The notes beneath the pieces are model-generated. The model was not told where the DNA came from. It saw only the letters and a list, made by a program, of their open reading frames with translations, and searched no databases. From BOG-1112 sp964635325 (GTDB lineage: Bacteria; Bdellovibrionota_B; Oligoflexia; Oligoflexales; Bog-1112): a stretch of 31,917 nucleotides of DNA. Positions 16,611-24,899 of this stretch are shown here, one piece after another. Each line of letters begins with the position of its first letter. The first letter of the stretch is position 1. The stretch covers positions 1 through 31,917 of the forward strand of contig CAZWOL010000038.1 of assembly GCA_964635325.1 (NCBI GenBank), in the 5' to 3' direction. The position numbers and the translations under genes were made by a program.

Positions 16611-17609
16611 ATGAAAGAAAAAATACTCGTTACAGGTGGAGGGGGCTTCCTTGGTTCTGCAATTTGTCGACAGTTGCAGTCTAAGGGTTATGAGGTGCTT
16701 AGCTTCTCTCGCAAAAAGTACCCAGAGCTGGAGCAGCTTGGCATCCGTTGTGTCGAAGGCTCAGTGCTTTCAAAGTCTGACCTTGAAAGTGCAATGCAGG
16801 GATGCGAGGGCATCATACATACCGCAGCGCAAGTGGGCTCATGGGGAGATCCGGATGATTTTTATAAAACGAATGTGATCGGTACGCAAAATGTGATTGC
16901 TGCAGCACAAAAAATGCGTGTGGGTCGCATGGTCTTTACAAGTTCACCGAGTGTGGTCTTTAGTGGCAAGGACATCTGTGGAGCTGATGAGTCGTTGCCA
17001 TATGCGCATACGCATTTGGGTAGCTATTCCTATACCAAGATGCTTGCAGAACAGAAGGTACTCAATGCTCATGGTGAGCAGTATCTAGCAACAACTGCAA
17101 TTCGACCGCATCTTATCTGGGGGCCAGGGGACCCACACTTTGTACCACGCATACGTGAACTTGCTCCACGTTTACGCAAGTTGGGTGCACGTTTGAACAA
17201 AGTAGATGTGACGTATATCGATAATGCTGCAGAAGCGCATGTGCTTGCTCTCGAAGAGTTGAGTCTTGAATCTCCTAATGGGGGTAAAGCCTATTTTGTT
17301 GGACAGGAGCGACCCATAGAAATATGGGAGTTCATCAATGGTTTGCTCGATAGTATGGGGATGCAGCCTGTGCGCAGAAGTGTTCCGAGTTTTCCTGTGC
17401 TTGTAGCTGCATTTTTTGTGGAAAATTACTATCGCTTGCGTCGTATCTACGATCGTGAACCTCCGCTTACACGTTTTGTTGCTTTGAATTTAGCGCGTTC
17501 TTGTTACTTCAGTCACAAGCAGGCCCAACATGACTTTCACTATTCTCCACGCGTGTCCATCGAAGAAGGCTTTCGTAATCTCAAGAGCTCCTTGGCGGAG
17601 CCTGCTTAG
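16611..17609 (+). CDS. Extended SDR NAD(P)-dependent epimerase/dehydrogenase (3-beta-HSD / OleD-like)
   Basis: A 332-residue Rossmann oxidoreductase of the extended short-chain dehydrogenase family. The cofactor loop TGGGGFLG is at residues 8-15, the HTAAQVG strand follows, a Ser-rich active strand FTSSPSVVF comes next, and the catalytic pair is Y139-x3-K143 (YSYTK). The overall phrases (VTYIDNAAEAHVLALE, GGKAYFVGQERPIEIWEFINGLL) resemble 3-beta-hydroxysteroid dehydrogenase and the 2-alkyl-3-ketoalkanoate reductase OleD of olefin biosynthesis. No oleA, oleB or oleC lies in the window, so the substrate is open. It has a 66-nt upstream gap and no obvious partner. Confidence 0.88.
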   Translation: MKEKILVTGGGGFLGSAICRQLQSKGYEVLSFSRKKYPELEQLGIRCVEGSVLSKSDLESAMQGCEGIIHTAAQVGSWGDPDDFYKTNVIGTQNVIAAAQKMRVGRMVFTSSPSVVFSGKDICGADESLPYAHTHLGSYSYTKMLAEQKVLNAHGEQYLATTAIRPHLIWGPGDPHFVPRIRELAPRLRKLGARLNKVDVTYIDNAAEAHVLALEELSLESPNGGKAYFVGQERPIEIWEFINGLLDSMGMQPVRRSVPSFPVLVAAFFVENYYRLRRIYDREPPLTRFVALNLARSCYFSHKQAQHDFHYSPRVSIEEGFRNLKSSLAEPA

Positions 17610-17705
17610 TCTCTAATGTTTGATCCCGCAGAAGTTTCTATGTCCTTATAAGCTCAATCAAAAAACTATTTTTCCCTAATAATGACTTGGTGTTCAGTCT
17701 TTTTT

Positions 17706-17746
17706 GTGTAATTCTTCTATGGCATCGAAGAATTACACGGATTTTT
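17706..17746 (+). terminator. 12-bp perfect inverted repeat plus T-run (terminator or attenuator)
   Basis: GTGTAATTCTTC (17706-17717) and its exact complement (17727-17738) enclose a 9-nt loop, followed two to three bases later by TTTTT (17742-17746). The hairpin lies about 100 nt after the SDR stop and ends 11 nt before the ATG of the AAA/DUF4143 gene. It may terminate the SDR transcript, attenuate the downstream gene, or act as a dyad operator. The stem is AT-rich, so intrinsic termination would be moderate. Confidence 0.55.
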
Positions 17747-17749
17747 ATT

Positions 17750-18931
17750 ATGACCTATAAGACTCGTTTGATAGAATCTAAGCTTCTAGAATATATTGAT
17801 AATTTCCCAGTCGTTGCAATTACTGGTCCGCGGCAGTCTGGGAAGTCAACCTTGCTGCAGCATTGCCTAAAAGATTACCAATTTGTTAGTTTTGATGATT
17901 ATCGGGCCCAGGAATTTCTAGCTCGGGATCCTGAAGGTTTTTTCCAGCGTTACTCTACGCGGACGATTTTTGACGAAGTTCAAAAGGTCCCTGAGATTTT
18001 TAATCACATTAAATTGCGTGTCGACAAAGATCGGAGTCATTACGGTAACTTTATTTTAACTGGATCCAGTCAATTTACGATGATGCAAAGTATCTCGGAG
18101 TCTTTGGCTGGACGCATAGGTCTTCTGACTCTATTGCCGTTCCAATTTTCTGAAGTAGACTCTACGCATAGAGATGAGCTCATTTATAGAGGTTCCTATC
18201 CCGAGCTTGTTGAACGCAGCTATCGCTTGGCCGATGACTGGTATGGTTCATATTTGGATACCTATATCAATAAAGATGTCCGTTCTGTGGGAATGATCGG
18301 TGATTTGAGAGATTTTCAGCGTTTGATCCGTTTGCTTGCAACACGAGCGGCTCAACAGCTTGAACTGAGCAGTTTAGCGAATGAGCTTGGAGTGTCTCTT
18401 TCGACTGTAAAACGATGGATCTCGGTATTGGAAGCGTCCTACATTATCTTTTTATTGCCTCCCTACTTTAAAAATTTTGGCAAGCGTATTGTCAAATCAC
18501 CCAAGCTTTATTTTTATGATACTGGTTTAGTTGCTTATCTAACGGGGATTAAGAATCATGATCTTTACGAAAATGGCCCAATGACTGGCAGCCTCTTTGA
18601 AAATTTTATAGTTGCGGATATCTTTAAAGACGAACTTCACCGTAAAACAGGTTCAAATCTTTATTATTATCGAACAAGTCATGGTGTCGAAGTCGATCTC
18701 ATAATCGATCGAGGTTTATATAAAGAATTAATCGAAATCAAACACACCTCTACGTTTCATTCTAAGATGTCCAAATCTATACAAACGATATGGGAATCTG
18801 GTGACAAGGCCTACGTACTTTATAATGGTGAGAGGTTTCCGTTTGCGCATGGAATAGAGGTTGTCAACTATAGGGACTACCTGTTACGACATCAGGCGAA
18901 TGAAGAGGGACGCAATGCCAGAACTACCTGA
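17750..18931 (+). CDS. AAA ATPase with DUF4143 (AAA_14 family)
   Basis: A 393-residue protein of the widespread AAA_14/DUF4143 family, whose cellular role is not established. Walker A is GPRQSGKST at 26-34. Walker B is TIFDEVQKVPE, and sensor 1 is ILTGSSQF. Then come a winged-helix-like segment (ELGVSLSTVKRWISVLEASY) and the DUF4143 C-terminal part with a nuclease-fold-like pattern (GVEVDLIIDR...LIEIKHTST). Upstream in-frame TTG 17687 would add 21 residues and read through the inverted repeat, so ATG 17750 is preferred although its Shine-Dalgarno is weak. It overlaps mutM by 17 nt. Family members are often scattered by lateral transfer, and its AT-richer codons are compatible with that. Confidence 0.92.
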   Translation: MTYKTRLIESKLLEYIDNFPVVAITGPRQSGKSTLLQHCLKDYQFVSFDDYRAQEFLARDPEGFFQRYSTRTIFDEVQKVPEIFNHIKLRVDKDRSHYGNFILTGSSQFTMMQSISESLAGRIGLLTLLPFQFSEVDSTHRDELIYRGSYPELVERSYRLADDWYGSYLDTYINKDVRSVGMIGDLRDFQRLIRLLATRAAQQLELSSLANELGVSLSTVKRWISVLEASYIIFLLPPYFKNFGKRIVKSPKLYFYDTGLVAYLTGIKNHDLYENGPMTGSLFENFIVADIFKDELHRKTGSNLYYYRTSHGVEVDLIIDRGLYKELIEIKHTSTFHSKMSKSIQTIWESGDKAYVLYNGERFPFAHGIEVVNYRDYLLRHQANEEGRNARTT

Positions 18932-19751
18932 AGTCGAGACTGTGGTTCGACAGCTCGATGCCCGATTACAAAATCATAGTGCAGAGAACATTCGTTTCTT
19001 TCGCAAAGATATTCGTACGCCTATTCCTGTTGCTAAAGTGCAGAGCATTTTACTCGACAACCCTGTGTTGCGAGTAGTGCGCCGTTCAAAATACATTATG
19101 ATGCAAACGAATGTCGGGACGGTGATCTTTCATTTAGGCATGTCAGGCAAAATGTTTTTCTCTGAAAATTCAGAAGCGGTACTGGCTCATACGCATGCGA
19201 TTTTCTCGTTTCGTAATCAGGATGGAACCTTTCAGTATCTGCACTTTAGTGATCCAAGGCGTTTTGGTGTGATCGAAGCCATAGAGGGAGCTAATTGGAA
19301 CGAACATCCTCTGCTTGCTAAGATCGGTGTAGAGCCACTCACACATCCTGATCTCGGAAACTATTTTGCAACGCTAGCCTCAAAGCGTCAGGTCAACATC
19401 AAGAGCTTCATCATGGACCAACGCATCGTCGCAGGTGTTGGAAATATCTATGCATCCGAAGCACTCTTTGCAGCCGGTATTCATCCTTTGCGTCCTGTGA
19501 AGAAAGTGAAGTTAGATCAGTTCCAAGATTTGGCGCGAGCTATTCAAAAGATTCTTCAATCTGCAATCGATAGTGGTGGTACAACCTTTCGAGACTACCG
19601 AAACGCAGAACACAAGAGCGGTGCCTTTGCTCTCAAGCTTCAAGTTTATGCTCGAGAGGATGAAAGATGCTACCGCTGTAAAGGAGTTATTCGTTCTGTT
19701 GTGATCCAGGGGCGGAGCACTTTTTACTGCAAGAGCTGTCAAAAGCGTTAG
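18915..19751 (+). CDS. mutM: Formamidopyrimidine-DNA glycosylase (Fpg/MutM)
   Basis: Base-excision repair enzyme that removes 8-oxoguanine and FapyG and nicks the abasic site. The start is fixed by the invariant N-terminus MPELPEVETV, because Pro2 becomes the catalytic nucleophile and Glu3 the acid. K59 (RRSKYI) is the conserved lysine. The H2TH region contains DQRIVAGVGNIYASEALF. The C-terminal zinc finger is C252-x2-C255-x16-C272-x2-C275. At 278 residues the length is typical. GAGGGA lies within the end of the upstream ATPase gene, 4-5 nt before the ATG, and the genes overlap by 17 nt, so mutM expression is probably coupled to the ATPase transcript. Confidence 0.97.
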   Translation: MPELPEVETVVRQLDARLQNHSAENIRFFRKDIRTPIPVAKVQSILLDNPVLRVVRRSKYIMMQTNVGTVIFHLGMSGKMFFSENSEAVLAHTHAIFSFRNQDGTFQYLHFSDPRRFGVIEAIEGANWNEHPLLAKIGVEPLTHPDLGNYFATLASKRQVNIKSFIMDQRIVAGVGNIYASEALFAAGIHPLRPVKKVKLDQFQDLARAIQKILQSAIDSGGTTFRDYRNAEHKSGAFALKLQVYAREDERCYRCKGVIRSVVIQGRSTFYCKSCQKR

Positions 19752-19759
19752 TGGGCCTG

Positions 19760-19784
19760 AATCCATTGGAGCTTTGGATTTTTT
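19760..19784 (+). terminator. Probable intrinsic terminator after mutM
   Basis: AATCCA (19760-19765) pairs with TGGATT (19775-19780) over a 9-nt loop and runs directly into six T residues (19779-19784). It begins 9 nt after the mutM stop. The stem is short and AT-rich, so efficiency is uncertain. Confidence 0.45.
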
Positions 19785-19833
19785 AGGTTTCCATGAAAAT
19801 ATGGTTGTGAACAGATATTTTCATGGAAACCTA
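19784..19833. repeat. 19-bp perfect inverted repeat between convergent genes
   Basis: Two perfectly complementary 19-nt arms (19784-19802 and 19815-19833) flank a 12-nt loop. The left arm begins TAGGTTTCC. It lies between the convergent ends of mutM and the HAD lipoprotein gene. Neither direction has a downstream T-run, so it is not a classical intrinsic terminator. It could block read-through from both sides by RNA structure, be a binding or recombination site, or be a small palindromic repeat element. Confidence 0.7.
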
Positions 19834-19851
19834 GAGATATCTAGGAAAAGC

Positions 19852-21720
19852 TTAGTGGTCGCTACTAGAGGCTCCGAAGACTGCACCAAGGTTACCCATC
19901 ACACCTCCGAGAAGTATTCCGGAGAGCGCGCTGCGACCAAAACCATGACCTGCAGTTTTAGCTTTGGCGTTCGATGGTGTTGCTTTTGGGGAGAGGGATG
20001 CTGAACTAAACCTAGATAGATCAAGTTTTCTTCCATTTTTAATATTTGTTTTAATGCTGTTATCAGAAATCTTAATTGTTTCTCCAGTACCAATCTTATT
20101 AAAATTTGTACGATCAAAAATCTTATCAGAAGCTTCAATGTGTGCATTGATTTCAGTTGGGACTGATGATTTTACTGCTGCGGATTGAATGAAGACATGC
20201 TTCGCACCAATGTCTTTTGCAAAGTGACCGAATTCATTGGCCTTGACGACCTTGTCATCGAGACTCACCATCTCGACTCCTTCGCTGGGCAAGCGAGCCC
20301 CGTCACCTACGGCTTCTTGGAAAGTCCGTTGTGCAATTGCTGTTTTGTCACCATACAGCCTTACTTTGGTTCCTGATATCGTGGCATTCAAACGATCCGA
20401 CTTTGATGTCGGTGGACTGATGTCCAAAGCTGCAGCTGTTCCGATATAGACATTTTTAAAACGTGTCTTTGTCGATGAGGGATTTTTTGCACGTAAATCA
20501 GGGAACTCCGTCTGGCGTGGATCACGTAACTGTGTATCTAATATGCCCAATGTGGGATGTCTTTGACTATTTCTGAACTCTTGGTCCATCGATGCTTCAA
20601 TTAGGCTTGCAACATTGGGTCGAAAGTTTGTGGAATTGAACATGACCAAACGGTTGGCTTTGATGTGCCTATGCAAGCTTTCAATGGATCCTTCTAGCCA
20701 TGTGGGTGCATTGTAGTAGTTGCCGTTTAACTTAACCATGTGTCCAGCTTCGACTAGGGAATTTATGGTTTGTCCCTTAAGCGAGGGAAGATCTTTAAGT
20801 TCGGGTACATGTTTTCCGAAATCCGAATCTGCAAGGATTTGTGTTGCTGTCATGTTTTTGTATTGCTGATATTTGGTGGTCAGTTCCTTCATGCCCTGGT
20901 TGCCACCCAACTTTCGTTTTGCAAAGTCTTCCCACTCCTGTGGATCAAGAGGACGATTAGGATCTTTACCGTACCCTGTCGGATGTGGGTCGTAGTCACC
21001 TAAGCCTTGGGTGCCATCGAAGTCGGTCATAACAATTTGCTTGAACGTCATGTCCTTTGCACCGGTTGTTTTTGCCTGATCTAGAGCCTGATTGTATTTG
21101 GTATCGGCATTCGCACCTGCATTCTTCGTCAAGGCAAATCCTGCTGCAAATCCGACGCTAAATCCTACAGCTGCACCCATCAGAGCATTTGTTGCTTTGT
21201 CACCTAGTTCTAATGATGAACTCTGAGAGGAGGATGAAAGTTCGTTTATAAGCACATTCTTCGGTGCAACACTCACTACACATGCGTAGTCGACATTTTG
21301 AATGCTAACGTGTTTTGTGGTTTGCTCGACTCCTAAGGGGGGAGTGCTATCGACTACGGATGGTGCGTTAGGATCTATAGTTTTTTCATCTTTGCATGCG
21401 ATGGTTTGGAGGATGCCAGTATCATTGGCGTTGAGTTCTATTGCTGGCAGTGCATCTTGTTGGACATCTGAGTTGGGATCTAGGTCTTGAGTCGAGAGTA
21501 TGTCATTCGTACATGTTTTGCCTGTTGCATCACAGTCCCTCATAACAACGAAGTCAGCATTGCCGAGGTCTATTCCCGATGCGTAGCTTCCAGCGAGTTG
21601 CAACTGATTGAGCTGTGCAGTTTGAGTGCTCGCAGTCGGTTTGTTGCTACTCTTGTGAGTTGCGATACGACAGGATGCTAGAAGAGACAGAAACACGACA
21701 TATAAGACACGAGCTTGCAT
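19852..21720 (-). CDS. Lipoprotein with HAD-type phosphatase motifs and glycine-zipper segments
   Basis: A 622-residue lipoprotein (lipobox LLASC, C17). Residues 20-170 are a Ser/Thr/Asn-rich exported region with paired Cys. A glycine-zipper hydrophobic segment lies at 180-196 (LMGAAVGFSVGFAAGFA). Residues ~225-515 show all four haloacid dehalogenase motifs in order: I, DFDGT at D233/D235; II, VMFNST at S363; III, Lys in LYGDK at K459; IV, VSLDD at D488/D489 followed by the usual A-x-x-x-G-A-x-H-V-F. A basic Ser-rich tail leads to a second glycine-rich hydrophobic segment (597-616). A HAD enzyme on a lipid-anchored, twice-zippered scaffold is unusual, and I do not recognise the family. GAGGGG precedes the ATG. 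A TATACT box (minus strand, 21762-21767) lies upstream without a good -35. Confidence 0.85.
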   Translation of the reverse strand: MQARVLYVVFLSLLASCRIATHKSSNKPTASTQTAQLNQLQLAGSYASGIDLGNADFVVMRDCDATGKTCTNDILSTQDLDPNSDVQQDALPAIELNANDTGILQTIACKDEKTIDPNAPSVVDSTPPLGVEQTTKHVSIQNVDYACVVSVAPKNVLINELSSSSQSSSLELGDKATNALMGAAVGFSVGFAAGFALTKNAGANADTKYNQALDQAKTTGAKDMTFKQIVMTDFDGTQGLGDYDPHPTGYGKDPNRPLDPQEWEDFAKRKLGGNQGMKELTTKYQQYKNMTATQILADSDFGKHVPELKDLPSLKGQTINSLVEAGHMVKLNGNYYNAPTWLEGSIESLHRHIKANRLVMFNSTNFRPNVASLIEASMDQEFRNSQRHPTLGILDTQLRDPRQTEFPDLRAKNPSSTKTRFKNVYIGTAAALDISPPTSKSDRLNATISGTKVRLYGDKTAIAQRTFQEAVGDGARLPSEGVEMVSLDDKVVKANEFGHFAKDIGAKHVFIQSAAVKSSVPTEINAHIEASDKIFDRTNFNKIGTGETIKISDNSIKTNIKNGRKLDLSRFSSASLSPKATPSNAKAKTAGHGFGRSALSGILLGGVMGNLGAVFGASSSDH

Positions 21721-21779
21721 AAAAACCCCTCAAAGGATGCAAGCCTCTATCGGAATTGTGTAGTATAACTAAAGTTTTT

Positions 21780-22373
21780 TTATGGCTGCTCCATAGTTTC
21801 GGTTCTAGCCACGGCTCTCATTCGATTTAGGGGGCCTCTTTGCCAACACGATAATATCTTAGTAGTAATGGAGCAGCCTAAGCCTAGAGCTGGGATAGTG
21901 ACTAGCGCAGCGATAGCGTTTATAGCTAGAGGCCAAGCATTATGAATGTTTTTAGCATCCCATGTGGGCTCATCGCTTGCAGCTGGGAGCTTTGAACGCA
22001 AGCTATCCAGTTCGGCATTTGCTCCAATCCCAATTCCCATGCCAACCCAAGTCGCAAATATACTGACAGTGTTTGCAGATGAGCTCGATAAACCAACTAG
22101 ACCTGCGACCATTGCTATAATCTCAGAGGCTGTTGCCTTCTGCTGATATTCAAGTACAGAGCTTGCGTTTACTCCGTCTTTCGTTTCAACCACCCATTTC
22201 CGCTGAAGAACGTAGCCTGTCGTGGCAGCTACATTTAAAATTAGAAGGGCAGATCTTGCACCGAGATTTTCTCTGTTTTCATTGTTCTCAGAGGCAGCAT
22301 AGGTCACCCCTTGCAGATTGGCTGCAGCTAATGCAAAAGAAAGAAGAAAGCCCATCCAATTTGACCGTTTCAT
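21780..22373 (-). CDS. Exported/membrane protein with glycine-rich helices, unknown function
   Basis: A 197-residue protein with no recognised domain. It has an N-terminal signal or anchor (MGFLLSFALAAANLQGVTYA) and then four hydrophobic stretches: near 41-56, near 84-96, TWVGMGIGIGA at about 107-118, and AWPLAINAIAALVTIPALGLGC at about 145-166. The C-terminus is Arg-rich and polar. GGGAG 6 nt before the ATG supports the start. It is 59 nt upstream of the HAD lipoprotein on the same strand, and both share glycine-rich membrane segments, so the two may act together; this is inference. Confidence 0.75.
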   Translation of the reverse strand: MKRSNWMGFLLSFALAAANLQGVTYAASENNENRENLGARSALLILNVAATTGYVLQRKWVVETKDGVNASSVLEYQQKATASEIIAMVAGLVGLSSSSANTVSIFATWVGMGIGIGANAELDSLRSKLPAASDEPTWDAKNIHNAWPLAINAIAALVTIPALGLGCSITTKILSCWQRGPLNRMRAVARTETMEQP

Positions 22374-22512
22374 CTACAACTCCCATTTAGAAAATAAGAA
22401 ATGACACAAATTTTTGGAATAGTTTGCATAATAGATTTGTAAGTTCACAATGGCCGTACAGCTTGAAGATACTCTGTTCAAACAAACAACGAACTCAGAT
22501 GAGGTGCAATCC

Positions 22513-23484
22513 ATGCGGAAAAAAATAGCATTTATTAGTTGCTCCGACCTTTCTCGCTACTTTGTTAGTCATAAAAACCCATTATTGACGCATGACGATC
22601 AGATTGCCTGTGATTTTTTGCAGGAGCGTGGCTATAGCATCGATGCGCTACCATGGGGTGAGAATGTCGATAAGGTCATTGCGACGCAGTATGATGCTTT
22701 GATCGTACGTTCACCTTGGGACTATATGGATTCGCAACAAACTCGACAGGGGTTTTTCGCTTGGCTTAGTTCGTTAAAAGAACGTGGAGCCAAGATTGCA
22801 AATGCCTTCGAGGTTTTGAGGTGGAACCTAGACAAGCACTACCTTCAAGACTTTGACAAAGTGAATGTGCCTATAGTCCAGACTCATTTTATTGAGAGTC
22901 ACGAGAGTTCTCAGTGTGTGCAAGATTTACAAAAGGAATGGCAGAACATTGTTATCAAACCCTGTATTTCAGCTGCAGCAAAAGATACTTTCAAACTGTG
23001 TTCTACACAGGATGTCGAAGATTTTATGAATGGAAGAGGAGCTTATACACAAAGCTTCGATGCCTTACGCAAGGACCGAGCTTTTATGATTCAACCCTTT
23101 ATACATGAGATTGAGACCGAAGGAGAGTGGTCCCTTGTCTTTCTTAACGAGGTGTATTCGCACTCTGTCTTGAAATTACCAAAGAAAGGGAACTGGCTCG
23201 TCCAAGACGAACTCGGAGGATCTGTGCAGTGTTTGGAAGCTCCGAGAAAGGTTCGAGAGCTTGCGGAGGAATCCTTTGCCCGTATAGCAAAATTTTTGCA
23301 GAAAGAAATTTGTAAGACCCCACTGCTCTATGCTCGAGTCGACATTGTGCCCGGGTTGAAAGTTGGAGAGATCGAATTGGTCGAGCCTGAGTTGTTTTTT
23401 CTCGACCGAAGCAGAGGAGGCCCAAACCTAGGGGCCCTGCAAAAATTCTATGATGGGATTAGCCGGCTTGTCGGGAGGACTTAA
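22513..23484 (+). CDS. ATP-grasp family ligase-like protein (RimK/glutathione-synthetase type)
   Basis: A 323-residue ATP-grasp enzyme. The N-terminal pre-ATP-grasp domain begins KKIAFISCSD and includes DALIVRSPWDYMD. The ATP-binding core includes IVIKPCISAAAKDTFKL, the lid MIQPFIHEIETEGEWSLVFL, and Mg-binding LYARVDIVPG...IELVEPELFF. The phrase sequence resembles uncharacterised RimK-like ATP-grasp proteins related to the cycloserine-pathway enzyme DcsG, which form peptide-like C-N bonds; the substrates here are unknown. ATG 22513 has GAGG about 9 nt upstream. The longer form from ATG 22450 (21 more residues) lacks a Shine-Dalgarno. It is divergent from the membrane-protein gene and convergent with the transporter (23-nt gap). 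Confidence 0.87.
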   Translation: MRKKIAFISCSDLSRYFVSHKNPLLTHDDQIACDFLQERGYSIDALPWGENVDKVIATQYDALIVRSPWDYMDSQQTRQGFFAWLSSLKERGAKIANAFEVLRWNLDKHYLQDFDKVNVPIVQTHFIESHESSQCVQDLQKEWQNIVIKPCISAAAKDTFKLCSTQDVEDFMNGRGAYTQSFDALRKDRAFMIQPFIHEIETEGEWSLVFLNEVYSHSVLKLPKKGNWLVQDELGGSVQCLEAPRKVRELAEESFARIAKFLQKEICKTPLLYARVDIVPGLKVGEIELVEPELFFLDRSRGGPNLGALQKFYDGISRLVGRT

Positions 23485-23507
23485 ATTTGTAGGATATGCG
23501 ACAAGCC

Positions 23508-24899
23508 TCAGCAGGTTTTGGGCTCTTCTCCAAGAGCACGACTGAGTGGCTTGTTCAGCGACCAAATGGCTACTGCAGCTCCTAGCCCTAAAGCGCATAG
23601 CAAGAAGAAGAACGATGATTTAGGAATCTTCTCGTAGAAGGTTCCAATATAACCTGACAGGTAGTTGCCAAAGCAACTTGATAGTAGCCAAATTCCCATC
23701 ATCATCGAAACGATACTTTTTGGAGCGACTTTAGAAACCAATGACAAACCAATCGGTGACAGGTAGAGCTCACCTAGTGTCAAAATAAAACTCGTGGATA
23801 GCAACCACATGACACTGCCTTTGCCAGCACCGATCATATTCGAACCGATGATCATGATGATGAAAGCAATCCCAAGCAACGCACATCCAATTGCCATTTT
23901 GACGACGCTCGAAGGCTCTTGTCGACGAGAGCTTTGCCATGCCCAGAAGATGTTAAGCAGAGGAGCAAGAGTAAAAATGAAAAGCGGGTTGAACGACTGA
24001 AACCAAGTCGATGGAATTTCCAAACTTGCCCCAGGTAGCAAGTGCCAGTCGGTGTTGTGCTCAGCCCATAGTTGCATTGTGTTCCCCTGTTGCTCGTATA
24101 CGGCCCAGAAGACGATATTGAGTGCGCATAGTGCAATGAGAGCAAAGACTCGGCGCCATTCGCTGCTCGTAAGAGGTTGACGTTTGGATGTTTCTTGGAT
24201 CACTTTTCTTTTTTCTTGTCCACTCACAAGATAGTTCTGTCCTGCAATGTAGATGATCAGCGACAGAATCATACCGACGCCTGCAGCACCAAAACCATAG
24301 TGCCATCCATACATTTGTCCGAGCGTGCCGCAAATGAGTGGTGAGAAGAAGGCACCGAGGTTGATTCCCATGTAGAAAATTGTGTATGCACGATCACGTC
24401 GCGGGTCACCGTCTGCATATAGTGCACCGACTTGGGTTGAAATATTCGGTTTGAATGCACCGTTACCTATGATGAGGACAAGAAGAGCCATGAAGAAGAG
24501 ATTTTCGGATGCCATTAAAAAGTGACCAAATGCCATCAAAGTAGCACCGATAATTACCGTCTTTTTTTCTCCGAGCATTTTGTCAGCAATATAACCCCCG
24601 ACAACCGGAGTGAGATAGACCAAACCGGTGTAGAGGCCATATATCTGTGAACCAAAAGCTTGTACTGACATTGGCCCAAAGATGTATTCAAGACATGATT
24701 TGACGAGCCCAAAGCCTAAGATGTCAGTACCGCCAGGTTTGATAAAGAGATAGTCGACCATGTAAAGCGTGAGGAGTGCTCGCATACCATAATACGACAT
24801 GCGTTCCCACATCTCGGTCAAAAAGAGCACGAAGAGACCCCTGGGGTGCCCTAGGAGGTCGTCACTCGATCCGAACGTTGCGTTCCTACTTTGGGTCAT
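23508..24899 (-). CDS. POT/PTR-family proton-dependent oligopeptide transporter
   Basis: Inner-membrane symporter that imports di- and tripeptides with protons. The POT signature ExxER is present at E29-x2-E32-R33 (EMWERMSYYGMRALLTLYM). The PTR motif region includes GGYIADKMLGEKKTVIIGA. Typical blocks FYMGINLGAFFSPLICG and GNGAFKPNISTQVG follow, and about a dozen hydrophobic helices span the 463 residues. The length is a little under E. coli DtpA/DtpB. GGAG lies 5-6 nt before the ATG. A peptide importer fits a protein-eating or host-associated life. Confidence 0.95.
   Translation of the reverse strand: MTQSRNATFGSSDDLLGHPRGLFVLFLTEMWERMSYYGMRALLTLYMVDYLFIKPGGTDILGFGLVKSCLEYIFGPMSVQAFGSQIYGLYTGLVYLTPVVGGYIADKMLGEKKTVIIGATLMAFGHFLMASENLFFMALLVLIIGNGAFKPNISTQVGALYADGDPRRDRAYTIFYMGINLGAFFSPLICGTLGQMYGWHYGFGAAGVGMILSLIIYIAGQNYLVSGQEKRKVIQETSKRQPLTSSEWRRVFALIALCALNIVFWAVYEQQGNTMQLWAEHNTDWHLLPGASLEIPSTWFQSFNPLFIFTLAPLLNIFWAWQSSRRQEPSSVVKMAIGCALLGIAFIIMIIGSNMIGAGKGSVMWLLSTSFILTLGELYLSPIGLSLVSKVAPKSIVSMMMGIWLLSSCFGNYLSGYIGTFYEKIPKSSFFFLLCALGLGAAVAIWSLNKPLSRALGEEPKTC

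Noticed and set aside
17687..17749. TTG start giving a 21-residue hydrophobic N-terminus for the DUF4143 ATPase
   Set aside because: It would translate through the perfect inverted repeat, and the family normally begins close to the ATP-binding domain as from ATG 17750.
18861..18914. Upstream in-frame start for mutM
   Set aside because: MutM requires Pro immediately after the initiator Met as the catalytic nucleophile, so only ATG 18915 gives an active enzyme.
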